A stretch of DNA of 39,433 bases from Sphaerotilus hippei (GCF_003201595.1 NZ_QJJS01000026.1:1-39433); one strand, 5' to 3'; positions 26,815 through 35,944 are shown, numbered from the stretch's first letter. Program-made: numbers and translations. The notes: generated from the letters alone by a model not told the origin.

Positions 26815-27528
26815 TCAGGCGGACAGGGGCGATCGAGGGTACAGGCGCTCGTCGAAGGCGTCCAGACGGGGCATCCTCAGGGGCTGCATCTGCGCCAGGG
26901 CGTCGAGGTGGCGCTGGTGCGCCTCCAGCAGCGCCTCGCGCTGCGCGGGGCTGGCGTAGGGCACATGCCAGCCGAACCAGGGCGGCATCACGTCGAAGCC
27001 GGCATAACCCAGCGTGCCGCGCAGCAGCGGGCGCAGCATCTCGTCGAGCGGGCCGTGCACGCCGTCGGGCGTGAACAGGTGGGCCGGGCCGCCCAGCGTC
27101 AGCGTGACGAGCGCCTGCTTGCCCGCCATGCCGCCGCGGTCATAGAAGCGCTTGCCGCCATAGACCAGCCCGCTGATGAGCACGCGGTCCAGCCAGCCCT
27201 TCAGGATGGCCGGCACCGAGCACCAGTAGAGCGGAAAGTTGAGCACCAGCAGATCGCACCACAGCAGCTTGGCGACCTCGGCGCGGATGTCCGGGGCCAG
27301 CGTGCCGCCCTCGTAGGCGTGGCGCTGCTCGAGCGCGTAGACGAGGTAGTCGGGGTCCTGGCGCTCGAGGAAGTCATCCGGCCCGGCGACCGGGTTGAAG
27401 CCGCTCGCGTACAGGTCCGACACCCGCACCTGGTGGCCCTGGGCACGGAACCGGGCATGGGCCCGGGTGCAGATCGCCGAGCAGAAGGACTGCGGCTCCG
27501 GATGGGCATGCACGATGAGCACGTTCAT
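26815..27528 (-). CDS. NAD(P)H:quinone oxidoreductase-like flavodoxin-fold protein
   Basis: 237 residues of the NQO1/KefF/MdaB flavodoxin-like family: VLIVHAHPEPQSFCSAI (flavin phosphate loop), DLLVLNFPLYWCSVPAILKGWLDRV, and TLGGPAHLFTPDGVHG. Such enzymes reduce quinones by two electrons with NAD(P)H. A sensible role is to recycle or detoxify quinones formed when catechols oxidise, but this is inference. Its ATG overlaps the stop of the fused tautomerase gene by four bases, and activator B follows after 27 bases, so it is inside the operon. Confidence 0.8.
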   Translation of the reverse strand: MNVLIVHAHPEPQSFCSAICTRAHARFRAQGHQVRVSDLYASGFNPVAGPDDFLERQDPDYLVYALEQRHAYEGGTLAPDIRAEVAKLLWCDLLVLNFPLYWCSVPAILKGWLDRVLISGLVYGGKRFYDRGGMAGKQALVTLTLGGPAHLFTPDGVHGPLDEMLRPLLRGTLGYAGFDVMPPWFGWHVPYASPAQREALLEAHQRHLDALAQMQPLRMPRLDAFDERLYPRSPLSA

Positions 27529-27950
27529 GCCCGGACTCCCGCCTCGGCGCGGGCCCGGATCTCGGTGGCGCGCAGCACGCTGGCGGGCGTGCCGCCGATG
27601 GCCCAGTGCTCCGGCGGGATGGACCGGCAGCCGCCGCGCACCTGCTGGCGCTCCACGCCCAGCGTGCGCACGAGCAGGTCGGTGAAGCCGGCCAGCAGCT
27701 GCTGGCCGGCCTCCACCGGCCGGCCCTCGAGCACGAGGAAGTGGAACCAGGGGGCCGCCGCACCCCCCTCGCTGACCAGCCGGCCCCCGATGGCGACGTG
27801 CTGGGGCCGGTGCAGGTGCACGGCCACGCGCACGCGCTCGATCGGGCATTGCAGCACCTCGGCGTAGAGGTGGCTGCTGGCCAGCACCAGTTCGGCGATC
27901 TGCTCGTCGGTGTGCCGGCCTTCGGTCAGGTGGTACTCGAGGATGGGCAT
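27525..27950 (-). CDS. Fused (double) tautomerase-superfamily protein
   Basis: 141 residues beginning M-P, so Pro1 is available as the catalytic base of the 4-oxalocrotonate tautomerase superfamily. Two homologous beta-alpha-beta units can be seen: about 2-57 (EYHLTEGRHTDEQIAELVLA ... VAIGG) and about 72-125 (FHFLVLEGRPVEAGQQLLAG ... WAIGG). This is the fused layout found in cis-CaaD/MSAD-like enzymes. The second unit has no N-terminal Pro. Its substrate is unknown; the same operon already has a normal 4-oxalocrotonate tautomerase. It follows the MetA-like gene by 15 bases and overlaps the next gene. Confidence 0.7.
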   Translation of the reverse strand: MPILEYHLTEGRHTDEQIAELVLASSHLYAEVLQCPIERVRVAVHLHRPQHVAIGGRLVSEGGAAAPWFHFLVLEGRPVEAGQQLLAGFTDLLVRTLGVERQQVRGGCRSIPPEHWAIGGTPASVLRATEIRARAEAGVRA

Positions 27951-27965
27951 GGCGGGCGCTCCGGA

Positions 27966-28868
27966 TCAGAACTTCATGACGGCCTTGAGCCAGACGGCCG
28001 TGCCCTCGGTGTGGTAGCGGGCGCTGGTCTCGCGCAGCACGCGCGCCTCGAGCGACAGGCCGCTCGGGTGCTGGTAGTGCACCGCCGGGCCGAAGGCGTG
28101 GACGCGGCTGCGCCAGCCGTCGCCGACCACCGCGCCGCTGCGCTTGTCGTCGGTGGTCTGCTGCACCAGCGTGCCCTGCAGGCCGACCTGCCACTGCGCG
28201 TCGAGGCGCCAGCCGGCGTTCCAGTCGGCGTGCAGGTACTGGCCCGAGGTGTAGTCGGTGTCGCTGTTGCGGCCATTGAAGCTGTAGGTGATCTTGGTCG
28301 ACAGGTCCACCGACGGCGTCAGGTAGGACACGGCCAGCAGCGGGCGCACCGTGGTGATGTTGTTGCCGGTGTTGGCCATGCGCGTGGCCTCGTAGCTGCC
28401 GGTGGGCACGACGAAGTCCAGCGCGGCGGCGGCGTGCCAGTCGGTCCAGTGCCAGGTCACGAAGGGGCCGAACTCCAGGTCGCCCAGGCCGGTGCGGCTG
28501 TCGCTCGCGCCGGCCGCGTCGACCTTCAGCCTGACCAGCGGCAGCACCGCATGCGCCCCGACGAGTCCGCCCATGAAGGGGATGTCGGTGACATGCACCA
28601 CGCGGCCCACCAGAGCATCGGCGCTGACCTTGAAGCCGGGGACCATCGATTGGCCGCCGCCGTCGTTGAAGCGGTCGGCCTGGTAGTGGTTGAAGTAGAA
28701 CAGGCCGTAGGTGCCCGGGGGCGGCAGGGCGCCGGCCATGAAGCCCTCGGCCCCGGCGGCGGCGGTGTTCAGGCCGCCTTCGGTGGCCTGGGCCGACAGG
28801 GCCAGGGCCGCGAGGCCGCAGGCGACCAGGGGCTTCAGTCGAGCCCCGACGGAAAGTGCGTTCTGCAT
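27966..28868 (-). CDS. MetA/SphA-type outer-membrane protein of phenol clusters
   Basis: 300 residues. A signal peptide (PLVACGLAALALSAQA) is followed by GLFYFNHYQADRFNDGGG and many amphipathic beta-strands, ending in Phe as outer-membrane barrels do. This fits the family labelled 'putative MetA-pathway of phenol degradation' (Phenol_MetA_deg/SphA), found beside meta-cleavage genes and thought to be a substrate-uptake barrel; activity has not been proven for most members. GAGAGGAGACACCAC precedes ATG 28868. It lies 65 bases after the SDR gene in the operon. Confidence 0.8.
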   Translation of the reverse strand: MQNALSVGARLKPLVACGLAALALSAQATEGGLNTAAAGAEGFMAGALPPPGTYGLFYFNHYQADRFNDGGGQSMVPGFKVSADALVGRVVHVTDIPFMGGLVGAHAVLPLVRLKVDAAGASDSRTGLGDLEFGPFVTWHWTDWHAAAALDFVVPTGSYEATRMANTGNNITTVRPLLAVSYLTPSVDLSTKITYSFNGRNSDTDYTSGQYLHADWNAGWRLDAQWQVGLQGTLVQQTTDDKRSGAVVGDGWRSRVHAFGPAVHYQHPSGLSLEARVLRETSARYHTEGTAVWLKAVMKF

Positions 28869-28933
28869 GTGGTGTCTCCTCTCGCGGCGGTGTGCTTGTG
28901 ATGGGGTCGGGGCGCCGCGCCTCCCCGGGTGGA

Positions 28934-29698
28934 TCAGGGCAGGCCCTTGCGGCGTCCGGCGTCCATGAAGAGCGTGCCGCCGGCCAGCGCATCGGCGTGC
29001 GGGTCGAGCAGCAGGCCGATGGCCCAGGCGATCTGCTCCGGCGTGGTGAAGGCGCCGATGGCCGACTCGGCACGCATGGCGTCGAGCACGGCTTCGGTGT
29101 CCAGGCCGTCACGCTCGCCGCGTGCGGTGGCGACACGGCGCAGGCGCTCGGTGTCGGCCGGGCCCGGCGCGATCAGGTGCGAGGTCACGCCCCGCGAGCC
29201 GCAGGCCCACGAGAGCTGGCGCACCACGTTGGCCAGCGCGGCGTTGGCCACGCCGGCCGTGGCCGCATAGGCGCTCGGCTCGAAGCCGTAGTGGCCGCCG
29301 ATGGCGACCAGCCGCGAGCCGCGCACCAGCCGGTCGTCCACCGCCCGCACCAGGCGCAGCAGGCCGCCGACCTTGATGTCGACGGCGTCGCTCAGCGCCG
29401 CCAGCGGCACGTCGAGCACGCCGCCGGCCGTGGCCACGCCCGCGCCCTGCACGACCATGCGCACCGGGGCCGCGCCGCAGGCCTGCACGGCCCGGCGGAT
29501 GGCCTCGATGGCACGGTCGTCGGCGATGTCGGTCGCGCAGGGCCGGATGCCCGGCACCTCGGCGGCGAGCGAGGCCAGCGCATCGGCGCTGCGCGCCACG
29601 GCGATGACCTGCAGGCCGGCCGCGTCCAGCCGGCGCGTGATGAGGCGGCCCATCGCGCCGGTGCTGCCGACGACGACGGCGAGTTCCCGGGTGCTCAT
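28934..29698 (-). CDS. SDR-fold protein with degenerate active site
   Basis: 254 residues of the short-chain dehydrogenase/reductase family: cofactor loop GSTGAMG (11-17), QGAG (84-87) in place of NNAG, and [11 protein letters not shown] after the active-site region. The catalytic Tyr-x3-Lys is not intact: Tyr144 is followed by AATA, so Ala148 replaces Lys, and the usual Ser is Gly (AIGG). It may have lost dehydrogenase chemistry or use another arrangement. Its start overlaps the aldolase stop by four bases, so it is translated with the meta pathway. No standard meta-pathway step needs it. Confidence 0.75.
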   Translation of the reverse strand: MSTRELAVVVGSTGAMGRLITRRLDAAGLQVIAVARSADALASLAAEVPGIRPCATDIADDRAIEAIRRAVQACGAAPVRMVVQGAGVATAGGVLDVPLAALSDAVDIKVGGLLRLVRAVDDRLVRGSRLVAIGGHYGFEPSAYAATAGVANAALANVVRQLSWACGSRGVTSHLIAPGPADTERLRRVATARGERDGLDTEAVLDAMRAESAIGAFTTPEQIAWAIGLLLDPHADALAGGTLFMDAGRRKGLP

Positions 29699-30750
29699 GG
29701 CCGGCTGCCCGGGCCGCGCGCCTTGGCCATGGTCATCGCGGTGTCCATGATCATGTCCTCCTGGCCGCCGATCATCTTCAGGCGGCCCAGCTCGACCAGG
29801 AGCTCGCGCGCCGGCACGCCGGTGCGTTCGGCGGCGCGGCGGGCGTGCAGCAGGAAGGTCGAGTACACGCCGGCGAAGCCCAGCGTCAGCGACTCGCGGT
29901 CCACGCGCACCGGCCGCTCCATCAGCGGCACGATCAGGTCCTCGGCCACGTCCATGATGCGGAACAGGTTCACGCCGGTCTCGATGCCCATGCGCTCGCA
30001 CACGGCGGCAAACACCTCCAGCGGCGTGTTGCCCGCGCCGGCGCCCATGCCGGCCACCGAGGCGTCGATGCGGCTGGCGCCGGCCTCGATCGCGGCGATG
30101 GAGTTGGCGATGCCCATGCCCAGGTTGTGATGGCCGTGGAAGCCGATCTCGGTCGCGGGGTCGAGCACCTCGCGCAGCGCACCGACGCGGTCCTTCACGT
30201 CCTGCGGCAGCATGAAGCCGGCCGAGTCGGTGACGTAGATCGTCTGCGCGCCGTAGCTCTCCATCAGCTTGCCCTGCGCGGCCAGGCGCTGCGGATCGTT
30301 GAGGTGGGCCATCATCAGGAAGCCCGTGGTGTCCATGCCCAGCTTGCGGGCGAAGGCGATGTGCTGCGGCGAGGTGTCGGCTTCGGTGCAGTGGGTGGCC
30401 ACGTGCACGCTGCGGGCGCCGCAGTCGAAGGCCGATTGCAGCTCGCGCATCGTGCCCAGGCCGGGGATCAGCAGCACGGAGACCCGGGCCTGCTTCATCA
30501 GCGGGCAGACGGCGCTCAGGTACTGCTCGTTGCTGGCCAGCGCGAAGCCGTGCTGCAGCGAGTTGCCCCCCAGGCCGGCGCCGTGCGTGACCTGGATCAG
30601 CGGCACGCCCGCGTCGTCGAGCGCGGTGGCCACGCGCACCATCTCCTCGACGCTGATCTGCTCGCGCCTGGCGTGCATGCCGTCGCGCAGGCACATGTCG
30701 TGCAGCAGGACCTTGCGGCCCCGGAGCGAAGATTCCTGTGTGTTCATCAT
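29695..30750 (-). CDS. dmpG: 4-Hydroxy-2-oxovalerate aldolase
   Basis: 351 residues of the DmpG/HMGL-like aldolase family. It splits 4-hydroxy-2-oxovalerate to pyruvate and acetaldehyde. The TIM barrel carries the metal and catalytic residues Arg22-Asp23 (CLRDGMHA) and His205/His207 (GFHGHHNLG), which match Arg17-Asp18 and His200/His202 of DmpG. The C-terminal communication domain passes acetaldehyde to DmpF. ATG 30750 overlaps the dmpF stop by four bases; a second ATG at 30747 is possible. Confidence 0.95.
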   Translation of the reverse strand: MMNTQESSLRGRKVLLHDMCLRDGMHARREQISVEEMVRVATALDDAGVPLIQVTHGAGLGGNSLQHGFALASNEQYLSAVCPLMKQARVSVLLIPGLGTMRELQSAFDCGARSVHVATHCTEADTSPQHIAFARKLGMDTTGFLMMAHLNDPQRLAAQGKLMESYGAQTIYVTDSAGFMLPQDVKDRVGALREVLDPATEIGFHGHHNLGMGIANSIAAIEAGASRIDASVAGMGAGAGNTPLEVFAAVCERMGIETGVNLFRIMDVAEDLIVPLMERPVRVDRESLTLGFAGVYSTFLLHARRAAERTGVPARELLVELGRLKMIGGQEDMIMDTAMTMAKARGPGSRP

Positions 30751-31679
30751 GCGGCCTCCACCGGCTGGAGCCGGATCTTCCCGGCGAGGATCTCTTCGGC
30801 GAACATCTCCGCGGTGCGCGTGGCCGCCGCGGTCATGATGTCGAGGTTGCCGGCGTATTTCGGCAGGTAGTCGCCCAGGCCCGCCACTTCCATGAACACC
30901 GAGACCCGATGGCCCTGCGGCACCTGGTCGAACACCGGGCCGTTGACCAGCCGGTAGCCGGGCACGTACTGCTGCACCGCCTCGATCATGTCGAGCACGG
31001 AGTTCGTCACGCGCTGTTCGTCCGGGGCTTCGTCGGTCAGGCAGTAGATGGTGTTGCGCATGATCAGCGGCGGGTCGGCCGGGTTGATGATGGCCAGCGC
31101 CTTGCCCTTGCGGGCGCCGCCCACCCGCTCGATCGCGGAGGACGTGGTGTAGGTGAACTCGTCGAGGTTGGCGCGGGTGCCCGGGCCGATCGACTTCGAC
31201 GACAGCGTGGCGATGATCTCGGCGTAGGCCACCGACTGGATGCGCGAGACGGCGTGCACGATCGGGATCGTGGCCTGGCCGGCGCACGAGATCATGTTGA
31301 CGTTCATCTCGACCTTGTCGGTGTGCTCGCGCAGGTTGACCGGCGGCACGCACAGCGGGCCGATGGCCGCGGGCGTCAGGTCGATCATCAGCACGCCCAG
31401 CGCGTTGAGCTTGCGCGAGTTCTCGGCATGCACATAGGCGCTGGTGGCGTCGAAGGCGATCTCGATGCCGTCCTCCAGCACGTGAGGCAGCAGGCCGTCC
31501 ACGCCGTCGGCGGTGGTCTTCAGGCCCATCTCGCGGGCGCGCGCCAGGCCTTCGGACTGCGGGTCGATGCCGACCATCCAGACCGGCTCCAGCACGGGGC
31601 TGCGGCGGATCTTGTAGATGAGGTCGGTGCCGATGTTGCCGGACCCGATCAGGGCGCAGCGGATCTTGCGGGGGGGCAT
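30747..31679 (-). CDS. dmpF: Acetaldehyde dehydrogenase (acylating)
   Basis: 310 residues. The NAD loop is [10 protein letters not shown] (11-20) and the catalytic Cys is Cys132 ([12 protein letters not shown]), the same number as in DmpF of Pseudomonas CF600. It turns channelled acetaldehyde, NAD+ and CoA into acetyl-CoA in a complex with DmpG. It is fused by overlaps to both neighbours (TGATG with dmpI, ATGA with dmpG), so expression is coupled. Confidence 0.95.
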   Translation of the reverse strand: MPPRKIRCALIGSGNIGTDLIYKIRRSPVLEPVWMVGIDPQSEGLARAREMGLKTTADGVDGLLPHVLEDGIEIAFDATSAYVHAENSRKLNALGVLMIDLTPAAIGPLCVPPVNLREHTDKVEMNVNMISCAGQATIPIVHAVSRIQSVAYAEIIATLSSKSIGPGTRANLDEFTYTTSSAIERVGGARKGKALAIINPADPPLIMRNTIYCLTDEAPDEQRVTNSVLDMIEAVQQYVPGYRLVNGPVFDQVPQGHRVSVFMEVAGLGDYLPKYAGNLDIMTAAATRTAEMFAEEILAGKIRLQPVEAA

Positions 31680-31912
31680 CAGAGGGTCTCCGTCCGGGGT
31701 TGTGCGGCGCCGGCCTGGCGCTGCTGGGCACGCATCTCGGCGGTCACGCCGCCCACGGAAAACTCTTCCGTGCTGTGCTCGGTGATGAGGATGCGCACGG
31801 TGTCAAGCGGGCAGTCCAGCGCGCGCGAGGCGGCCTGGGCGACCTCGGCGGCCACGCGCCGCTTCTGCTCGATGGTGCGGCCGGTCAGCAGGTGCATTTC
31901 GATGATGGGCAT
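31679..31912 (-). CDS. dmpI: 4-Oxalocrotonate tautomerase
   Basis: 77 residues, beginning [13 protein letters not shown]. Counting from Pro as 1, the catalytic residues Pro1, Arg11, Arg39 and Phe50 are all at the positions known for 4-OT. It isomerises 2-hydroxymuconate to 2-oxohex-3-enedioate. The tail is about 14 residues longer than the 62-63 of the classic enzyme. It lies between dmpH (28 bases) and dmpF (one-base overlap). Confidence 0.93.
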   Translation of the reverse strand: MPIIEMHLLTGRTIEQKRRVAAEVAQAASRALDCPLDTVRILITEHSTEEFSVGGVTAEMRAQQRQAGAAQPRTETL

Positions 31913-31940
31913 GGGTTCTTCCTGCGGGGGTGGGTGCGGT

Positions 31941-32735
31941 TCAGACGAAGCGCATGCCGACGCTGCCCAGCGCCTGGAAGCGTGCGGTCACGCAGTCGCC
32001 GGGTTTCACGGCCACCGCCTCGGTGATGCCGCCGCTCATGACGAAGCTGCCCGCGGGCAGCGTCTCGCCCAGTTCGTGCAGCACCTTGACGAGCAGCGCC
32101 ACGGCCTCGGCCGGGTGGCCCATCACGGCGGCCGACGAGCCCATCGCGACGGCCTCGCCGTTCTTCTCGAGCACGACGCCGAGCGAGGCGAGGTCGATCT
32201 GCCCGGGCCGGAACGCCCGCCCGCCGGTGACGAAGCGTGCCGACGAACCGTTGTCGGCGACCACGCTGGGCAGGTCGAACTTGAAACCCGAGAAGCGCGA
32301 GTCGATGATCTCGACGGCCGGCACGACGAAGTCGGTGGCCGCCATCACGTCCTCGCGGGTGCAGTGCGGGCCGGACAGCGCGGTGCGGGTCACGAAGGCC
32401 ACCTCGCACTCCACGCGTGGATGGACCAGGTCGTCGGTGCGGATGGCCGAGGCCTCCGGGCGAGCCATGTCGGCCATCAGGAAGCCGATCGACGGCACCC
32501 GCACCCCCATCTGGTCCATCTTGGCCTTCGAGGTCAGGCCGGCCTTCCAGCCCACCTGGCGCTGCCCTTCGGCCAGCCAGCGGCGGCGCAGCGCCTGCTG
32601 CACGGCGTAGCCGTCGTCCAGCGTCATGCCGGGGAAGTCATCGGTCAGTTTGGGGATGGCGCGGGCGCCGCGTTGCGCGGCCTCGATGCGGTCGGTCAGC
32701 AGGCCGATCGCCTCGTCGTTCAGGGTCACGTTCAC
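31941..32735 (-). CDS. dmpH: 4-Oxalocrotonate decarboxylase
   Basis: 264 residues of the hydratase/decarboxylase family. It removes CO2 from 2-oxohex-3-enedioate to give 2-hydroxypenta-2,4-dienoate, in complex with the hydratase. Segments VGWKAGLTSKAKMDQMGV and HPRVECEVAFV (metal-binding Glu residues) are typical. No ATG is present at the proper place; GTG 32735 overlaps the hydratase stop (GTGA) and gives the 264-residue length of DmpH. Paralogous to the next gene upstream. Confidence 0.92.
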   Translation of the reverse strand: MNVTLNDEAIGLLTDRIEAAQRGARAIPKLTDDFPGMTLDDGYAVQQALRRRWLAEGQRQVGWKAGLTSKAKMDQMGVRVPSIGFLMADMARPEASAIRTDDLVHPRVECEVAFVTRTALSGPHCTREDVMAATDFVVPAVEIIDSRFSGFKFDLPSVVADNGSSARFVTGGRAFRPGQIDLASLGVVLEKNGEAVAMGSSAAVMGHPAEAVALLVKVLHELGETLPAGSFVMSGGITEAVAVKPGDCVTARFQALGSVGMRFV

Positions 32736-33529
32736 AGCGCGCTCCTTCCGTGGAAACGGGCCCGGCAGGTGCCGAGGCCGCTGATGGTGCAGGCCAGCTC
32801 GTCGCCGTCGGTCACGGCCACCAGCGGCGACTGCGAGCCCGACAGGATCACCTCGCCGGCGCGCAGTGGCACCCCGAGCCGGCCCAGCGTGTTGGCCAGC
32901 CAGGCCACCGCGTTCAGCGGCGAGCCCTGCACGGCCGCGCCCACGCCGGTGGCGTGCAGCTCGCCGTTGCGGTGCAGGACCATGCCGGCCATCGTCAGGT
33001 CGAAGTCGCGCGGATCGGCCCGGTCCCGGCCGATGACGAACACGCCGCACGAGGCGTTGTCCGCGACGGTGTCCTGGATCTTGATGTCCCAGTTCCGGAT
33101 GCGGCTGTCGACGATCTCGAAGCAGGGCGAGACGTAGGCGGTGGCGCGCAGCACGTCCACCGGCGTGATGCCCGGGCCGCGCAGGTCCTCGGCCAGCACG
33201 AAGGCCAGCTCGGCCTCGGCCTTGGGCTGGATCAGGCCGTTCAGGTCGATGCCGTCGGATTCCTGGCAGACCATGCCCGAGGTCAGCACGCCGAAGTCCG
33301 GCTCGTAGACGCCCAGGAAGTCCTGCACCGGCTTGCTGGTCACGCCGATCTTCTTGCCCACGACATGCTCGCCGGCGGCCAGGCGGCGCTGCAGCAGGCG
33401 CGACTGGATGGCGTAGGCGTCGGCGATGGTGATCTCCGGATGGCGCAGCCGCAGCGGGCTCAGCACCTGCCGCTCGCGCCAGGCGGCGAAGAGCTCGTCG
33501 CCCAGCGCCTCGATCAGGTCGGATTGCAT
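32732..33529 (-). CDS. dmpE: 2-Hydroxypenta-2,4-dienoate hydratase (2-oxopent-4-enoate hydratase)
   Basis: 265 residues of the same family as DmpH. It adds water to give 4-hydroxy-2-oxovalerate. Metal-ligand region QPKAEAELAFVLAEDL and the conserved VGKKIGVTSKPVQDFLGV distinguish it as the hydratase. It is 14 bases after the semialdehyde dehydrogenase gene and overlaps dmpH by four bases. In the Pseudomonas dmp order a hydrolase gene (dmpD) lies between dmpC and dmpE; here there is none. Confidence 0.92.
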   Translation of the reverse strand: MQSDLIEALGDELFAAWRERQVLSPLRLRHPEITIADAYAIQSRLLQRRLAAGEHVVGKKIGVTSKPVQDFLGVYEPDFGVLTSGMVCQESDGIDLNGLIQPKAEAELAFVLAEDLRGPGITPVDVLRATAYVSPCFEIVDSRIRNWDIKIQDTVADNASCGVFVIGRDRADPRDFDLTMAGMVLHRNGELHATGVGAAVQGSPLNAVAWLANTLGRLGVPLRAGEVILSGSQSPLVAVTDGDELACTISGLGTCRARFHGRSAL

Positions 33530-33543
33530 GTGGTTTCCCTCCT

Positions 33544-35004
33544 TCAGAGCTTGACGCAGACGTTGCGCAGCTCGCTGTAGAACTCGAGCGAGTGCACGCC
33601 GCCCTCGCGGCCGATGCCCGACTGCCTGGAGCCGCCGAAGGGCGTGCGCAGGTCACGCAGGAACCAGCTGTTCACCCAGGTGATGCCGACCTCGATCGAC
33701 TCGGCCATGCGGTGGGCACGCGCCAGGTTCTCGGTCCAGATCGTCGTGGACAGGCCGTAGCGGTTGTCGTTGGCCAGCCCGATCACCTCGGCCTCCGTGT
33801 CGAAGGCGCGGATGTGGCAGCAGGGGCCGAAGATCTCCTCGCGCACCACGGCGGCGGTCTCGGGCAGGCCGGTCCAGATCGTGGGCTGCACCCAGGCGCC
33901 TTCGGCCAGCTCGCCCGCCATGGCCGGCACGCCGCCGCCCGTCACCACCGTGGCGCCTTCGGCCACGGCCTTGGCGTAGTAGGACAGCACCTTGTGGCGG
34001 TGCTCCTGGCTGATGAGCGGGCCGTAGTTCGAACCGGCATCGGACGGGCGGCCGTACTTCACGGCCTCGCAGCGGGCCTTGAGCGCCGCGACGAAACGGT
34101 CGAACAGCGGGCGCTCGACGTAGACCCGCTCGGTGCCCAGGCAGACCTGGCCGGTGTTCATGAAGGACGAGCGGAAGATGCCGTCGACGGCGTCGTCGAA
34201 GTTCGCGTCCGCGAAGACGATGCCGGCGTTCTTGCCGCCCAGCTCGAACGAGACGTCGCGGATGCCGTCGGCCGCAGCCTTCATGATGGCCGTGCCGGTG
34301 CGGGTCTCGCCGGTGAAGGTGATGGCCGCGACGTCGTCGTGGCGGGTCAGCCATTCGCCGGCCGAATCCGGACCGAAGCCGTGCACGACGTTGAACACGC
34401 CCGGCGGCACGCCCACGGCGTTCATGACCTCGCCCAGCAGGGTGGTGGTGGCCGGGGTCTCTTCCGAGGGCTTGACCACGACGGTGTTGCCGCAGGCCAG
34501 CGCCGGCCCGACCTTCCAGGTCATCAGCAGGAAAGGCGCGTTCCACGGGCTGATGACCCCGATCACGCCCTTGGGCTTGCGGATGGCGTAGTTCAGCGCA
34601 CCGCGGCCGTCGGGCGTCTCGAGCTTGAAGCTCTCGGTCGGCACGTTCTTGATGACGTCGGCGAAGACCTTGAAGTTGGCGGCCCCGCGGGGCACGAAGG
34701 CGTGGGCGATGACGTGGTGCGGCTGGCCGGTGTCGGCCTCCTCGGCGGCCACGAAGTCGTCGAAGCGTTTCGTGATGCCGTCGGCCACGGCGTGCAGCAT
34801 GGCCACGCGCTGGTCGGTGGTCAGCCGGGCCCAGTCGCCGTGCAGCGCCCGGCGGGCGGCGGCCACGGCGGCGTCGATCTCGGCGCGGCCGCCCTCGGCC
34901 ACCCGGTACAGCACGCGGTTGTCCAGCGGTGAACGCTTCTCGAAGGTCTTGGCGTCTTGCGATGGCACGGCGTGGCCATCGATGAAGTGCCGGAGGGTCT
35001 GCAT
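33544..35004 (-). CDS. dmpC: 2-Hydroxymuconic semialdehyde dehydrogenase
   Basis: 486 residues, aldehyde-dehydrogenase superfamily, class of DmpC/XylG. It oxidises the ring-cleavage product to 2-hydroxymuconate with NAD+. Catalytic Cys288 (NTGQVCLGTERVYV), general base Glu254 (FELGGKNAG) and Asn155 (SPWNAPF) are present. It is the first gene of the long reverse operon and follows an LTTR-controlled promoter by about 60 bases. Confidence 0.94.
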   Translation of the reverse strand: MQTLRHFIDGHAVPSQDAKTFEKRSPLDNRVLYRVAEGGRAEIDAAVAAARRALHGDWARLTTDQRVAMLHAVADGITKRFDDFVAAEEADTGQPHHVIAHAFVPRGAANFKVFADVIKNVPTESFKLETPDGRGALNYAIRKPKGVIGVISPWNAPFLLMTWKVGPALACGNTVVVKPSEETPATTTLLGEVMNAVGVPPGVFNVVHGFGPDSAGEWLTRHDDVAAITFTGETRTGTAIMKAAADGIRDVSFELGGKNAGIVFADANFDDAVDGIFRSSFMNTGQVCLGTERVYVERPLFDRFVAALKARCEAVKYGRPSDAGSNYGPLISQEHRHKVLSYYAKAVAEGATVVTGGGVPAMAGELAEGAWVQPTIWTGLPETAAVVREEIFGPCCHIRAFDTEAEVIGLANDNRYGLSTTIWTENLARAHRMAESIEVGITWVNSWFLRDLRTPFGGSRQSGIGREGGVHSLEFYSELRNVCVKL

Positions 35005-35066
35005 GGGGCTTTCCTGTGACAGCGTTGTATGCGACGCAGTCTAGGAATCGGGTCGGCAGACCGTCC

Positions 35067-35107
35067 AATACCTTTTGGCCGCTGCCATTCATACCGGCCC
35101 GGTATGA
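35067..35107 (-). promoter_or_regulatory. LysR-type control region of the meta-pathway operon
   Basis: A perfect 19-bp palindrome (35089-35107, core CATACCGGCCCGGTATG) contains ATAC-N7-GTAT, the recognition box of CatR/BenM-like LysR regulators. A second GGTATT (reverse strand, 35072-35067) lies 23 bp nearer the gene, where the activation site would overlap the -35 region; a TAGACT -10-like element follows. The stretch matches the region before the catechol dioxygenase gene base for base at many positions. Confidence 0.65.
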
Positions 35108-35230
35108 GTCCCGGGTGGCGCGCCGTGGCCGCCCGTTTCCGGCGGCCGGCCTCCACTAAACTGGGCGCCCCTCGATCCGACCCCAGCCCTCCGCGGTGAC
35201 GGGTCCCAGGAACACAAAGGAATCTCCGTC

Positions 35231-35944
35231 ATGGGCGCGCAGTGGAAAGCAAAGCACAAGGACCTGGCCGCCAACGCCAAGGGCCGCTTGTTCGGGAAAT
35301 TGTCCAAGGACATCATGATCGCCGCGCGCCATGGCGCCGATCCGGCCTCCAACTCGCGTCTGCGGCTGGTGGTCGAGCAGGCCCGCAAGGTCTCGATGCC
35401 CAAGGACACGCTGGAGCGGGCGATCAAGAAGGGGGCCGGCCTGACTGGCGAGGCGGTGCATTTCGAGCACGTGGTCTACGAGGGTTTTGCGCCGCACCGC
35501 GTGCCGGTGATGGTCGAGTGCCTGACCGACAACGTGAACCGCGCGGCATCGGACATGCGGGTGCTGTTCCGCAAGGGCCAGCTGGGCACGTCGGGCTCGG
35601 TGTCGTGGGACTTCGATCACCTGGGCATGATCGAGGCCGAGCCGGCCGCGGCCGGGGCCGACCCGGAGATGGCCGCCATCGAGGCCGGCGCCCAGGACCT
35701 CGAACCGGGTGACGACGAAGGCGTGACGCTGTTCCTGACCGCTCCGGCCGACCTGGACCTGGTGGGGCGTGCGCTGCCGGCGCAGGGGTTCACGGTGCTG
35801 TCGTCCCGGCTGGGCTACAAGCCGAAGAACCCGGTGAGCCCGTCCAGCCTGAACGCCGAGCAGCTCGAGGAGGTCGAGTCCTTCCTGGCCGCGCTGGATG
35901 CCAACGAGGACGTGCAGAACGTCTTCGCCGGCCTGGGCGACTGA
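35231..35944 (+). CDS. YebC/PmpR-family protein (YebC paralogue)
   Basis: 237 residues of the YebC/TACO1 family: [63 protein letters not shown], and [11 protein letters not shown]. Members act as DNA-binding regulators (PmpR) or help ribosomes through difficult peptides (YebC, TACO1). The start differs from the usual MAGHSKWANI-type YebC and fits the second paralogue of betaproteobacteria, near YeeN. AAAGGA lies before ATG 35231. It is divergent from the meta operon and not clearly connected with it. Confidence 0.88.
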   Translation: MGAQWKAKHKDLAANAKGRLFGKLSKDIMIAARHGADPASNSRLRLVVEQARKVSMPKDTLERAIKKGAGLTGEAVHFEHVVYEGFAPHRVPVMVECLTDNVNRAASDMRVLFRKGQLGTSGSVSWDFDHLGMIEAEPAAAGADPEMAAIEAGAQDLEPGDDEGVTLFLTAPADLDLVGRALPAQGFTVLSSRLGYKPKNPVSPSSLNAEQLEEVESFLAALDANEDVQNVFAGLGD

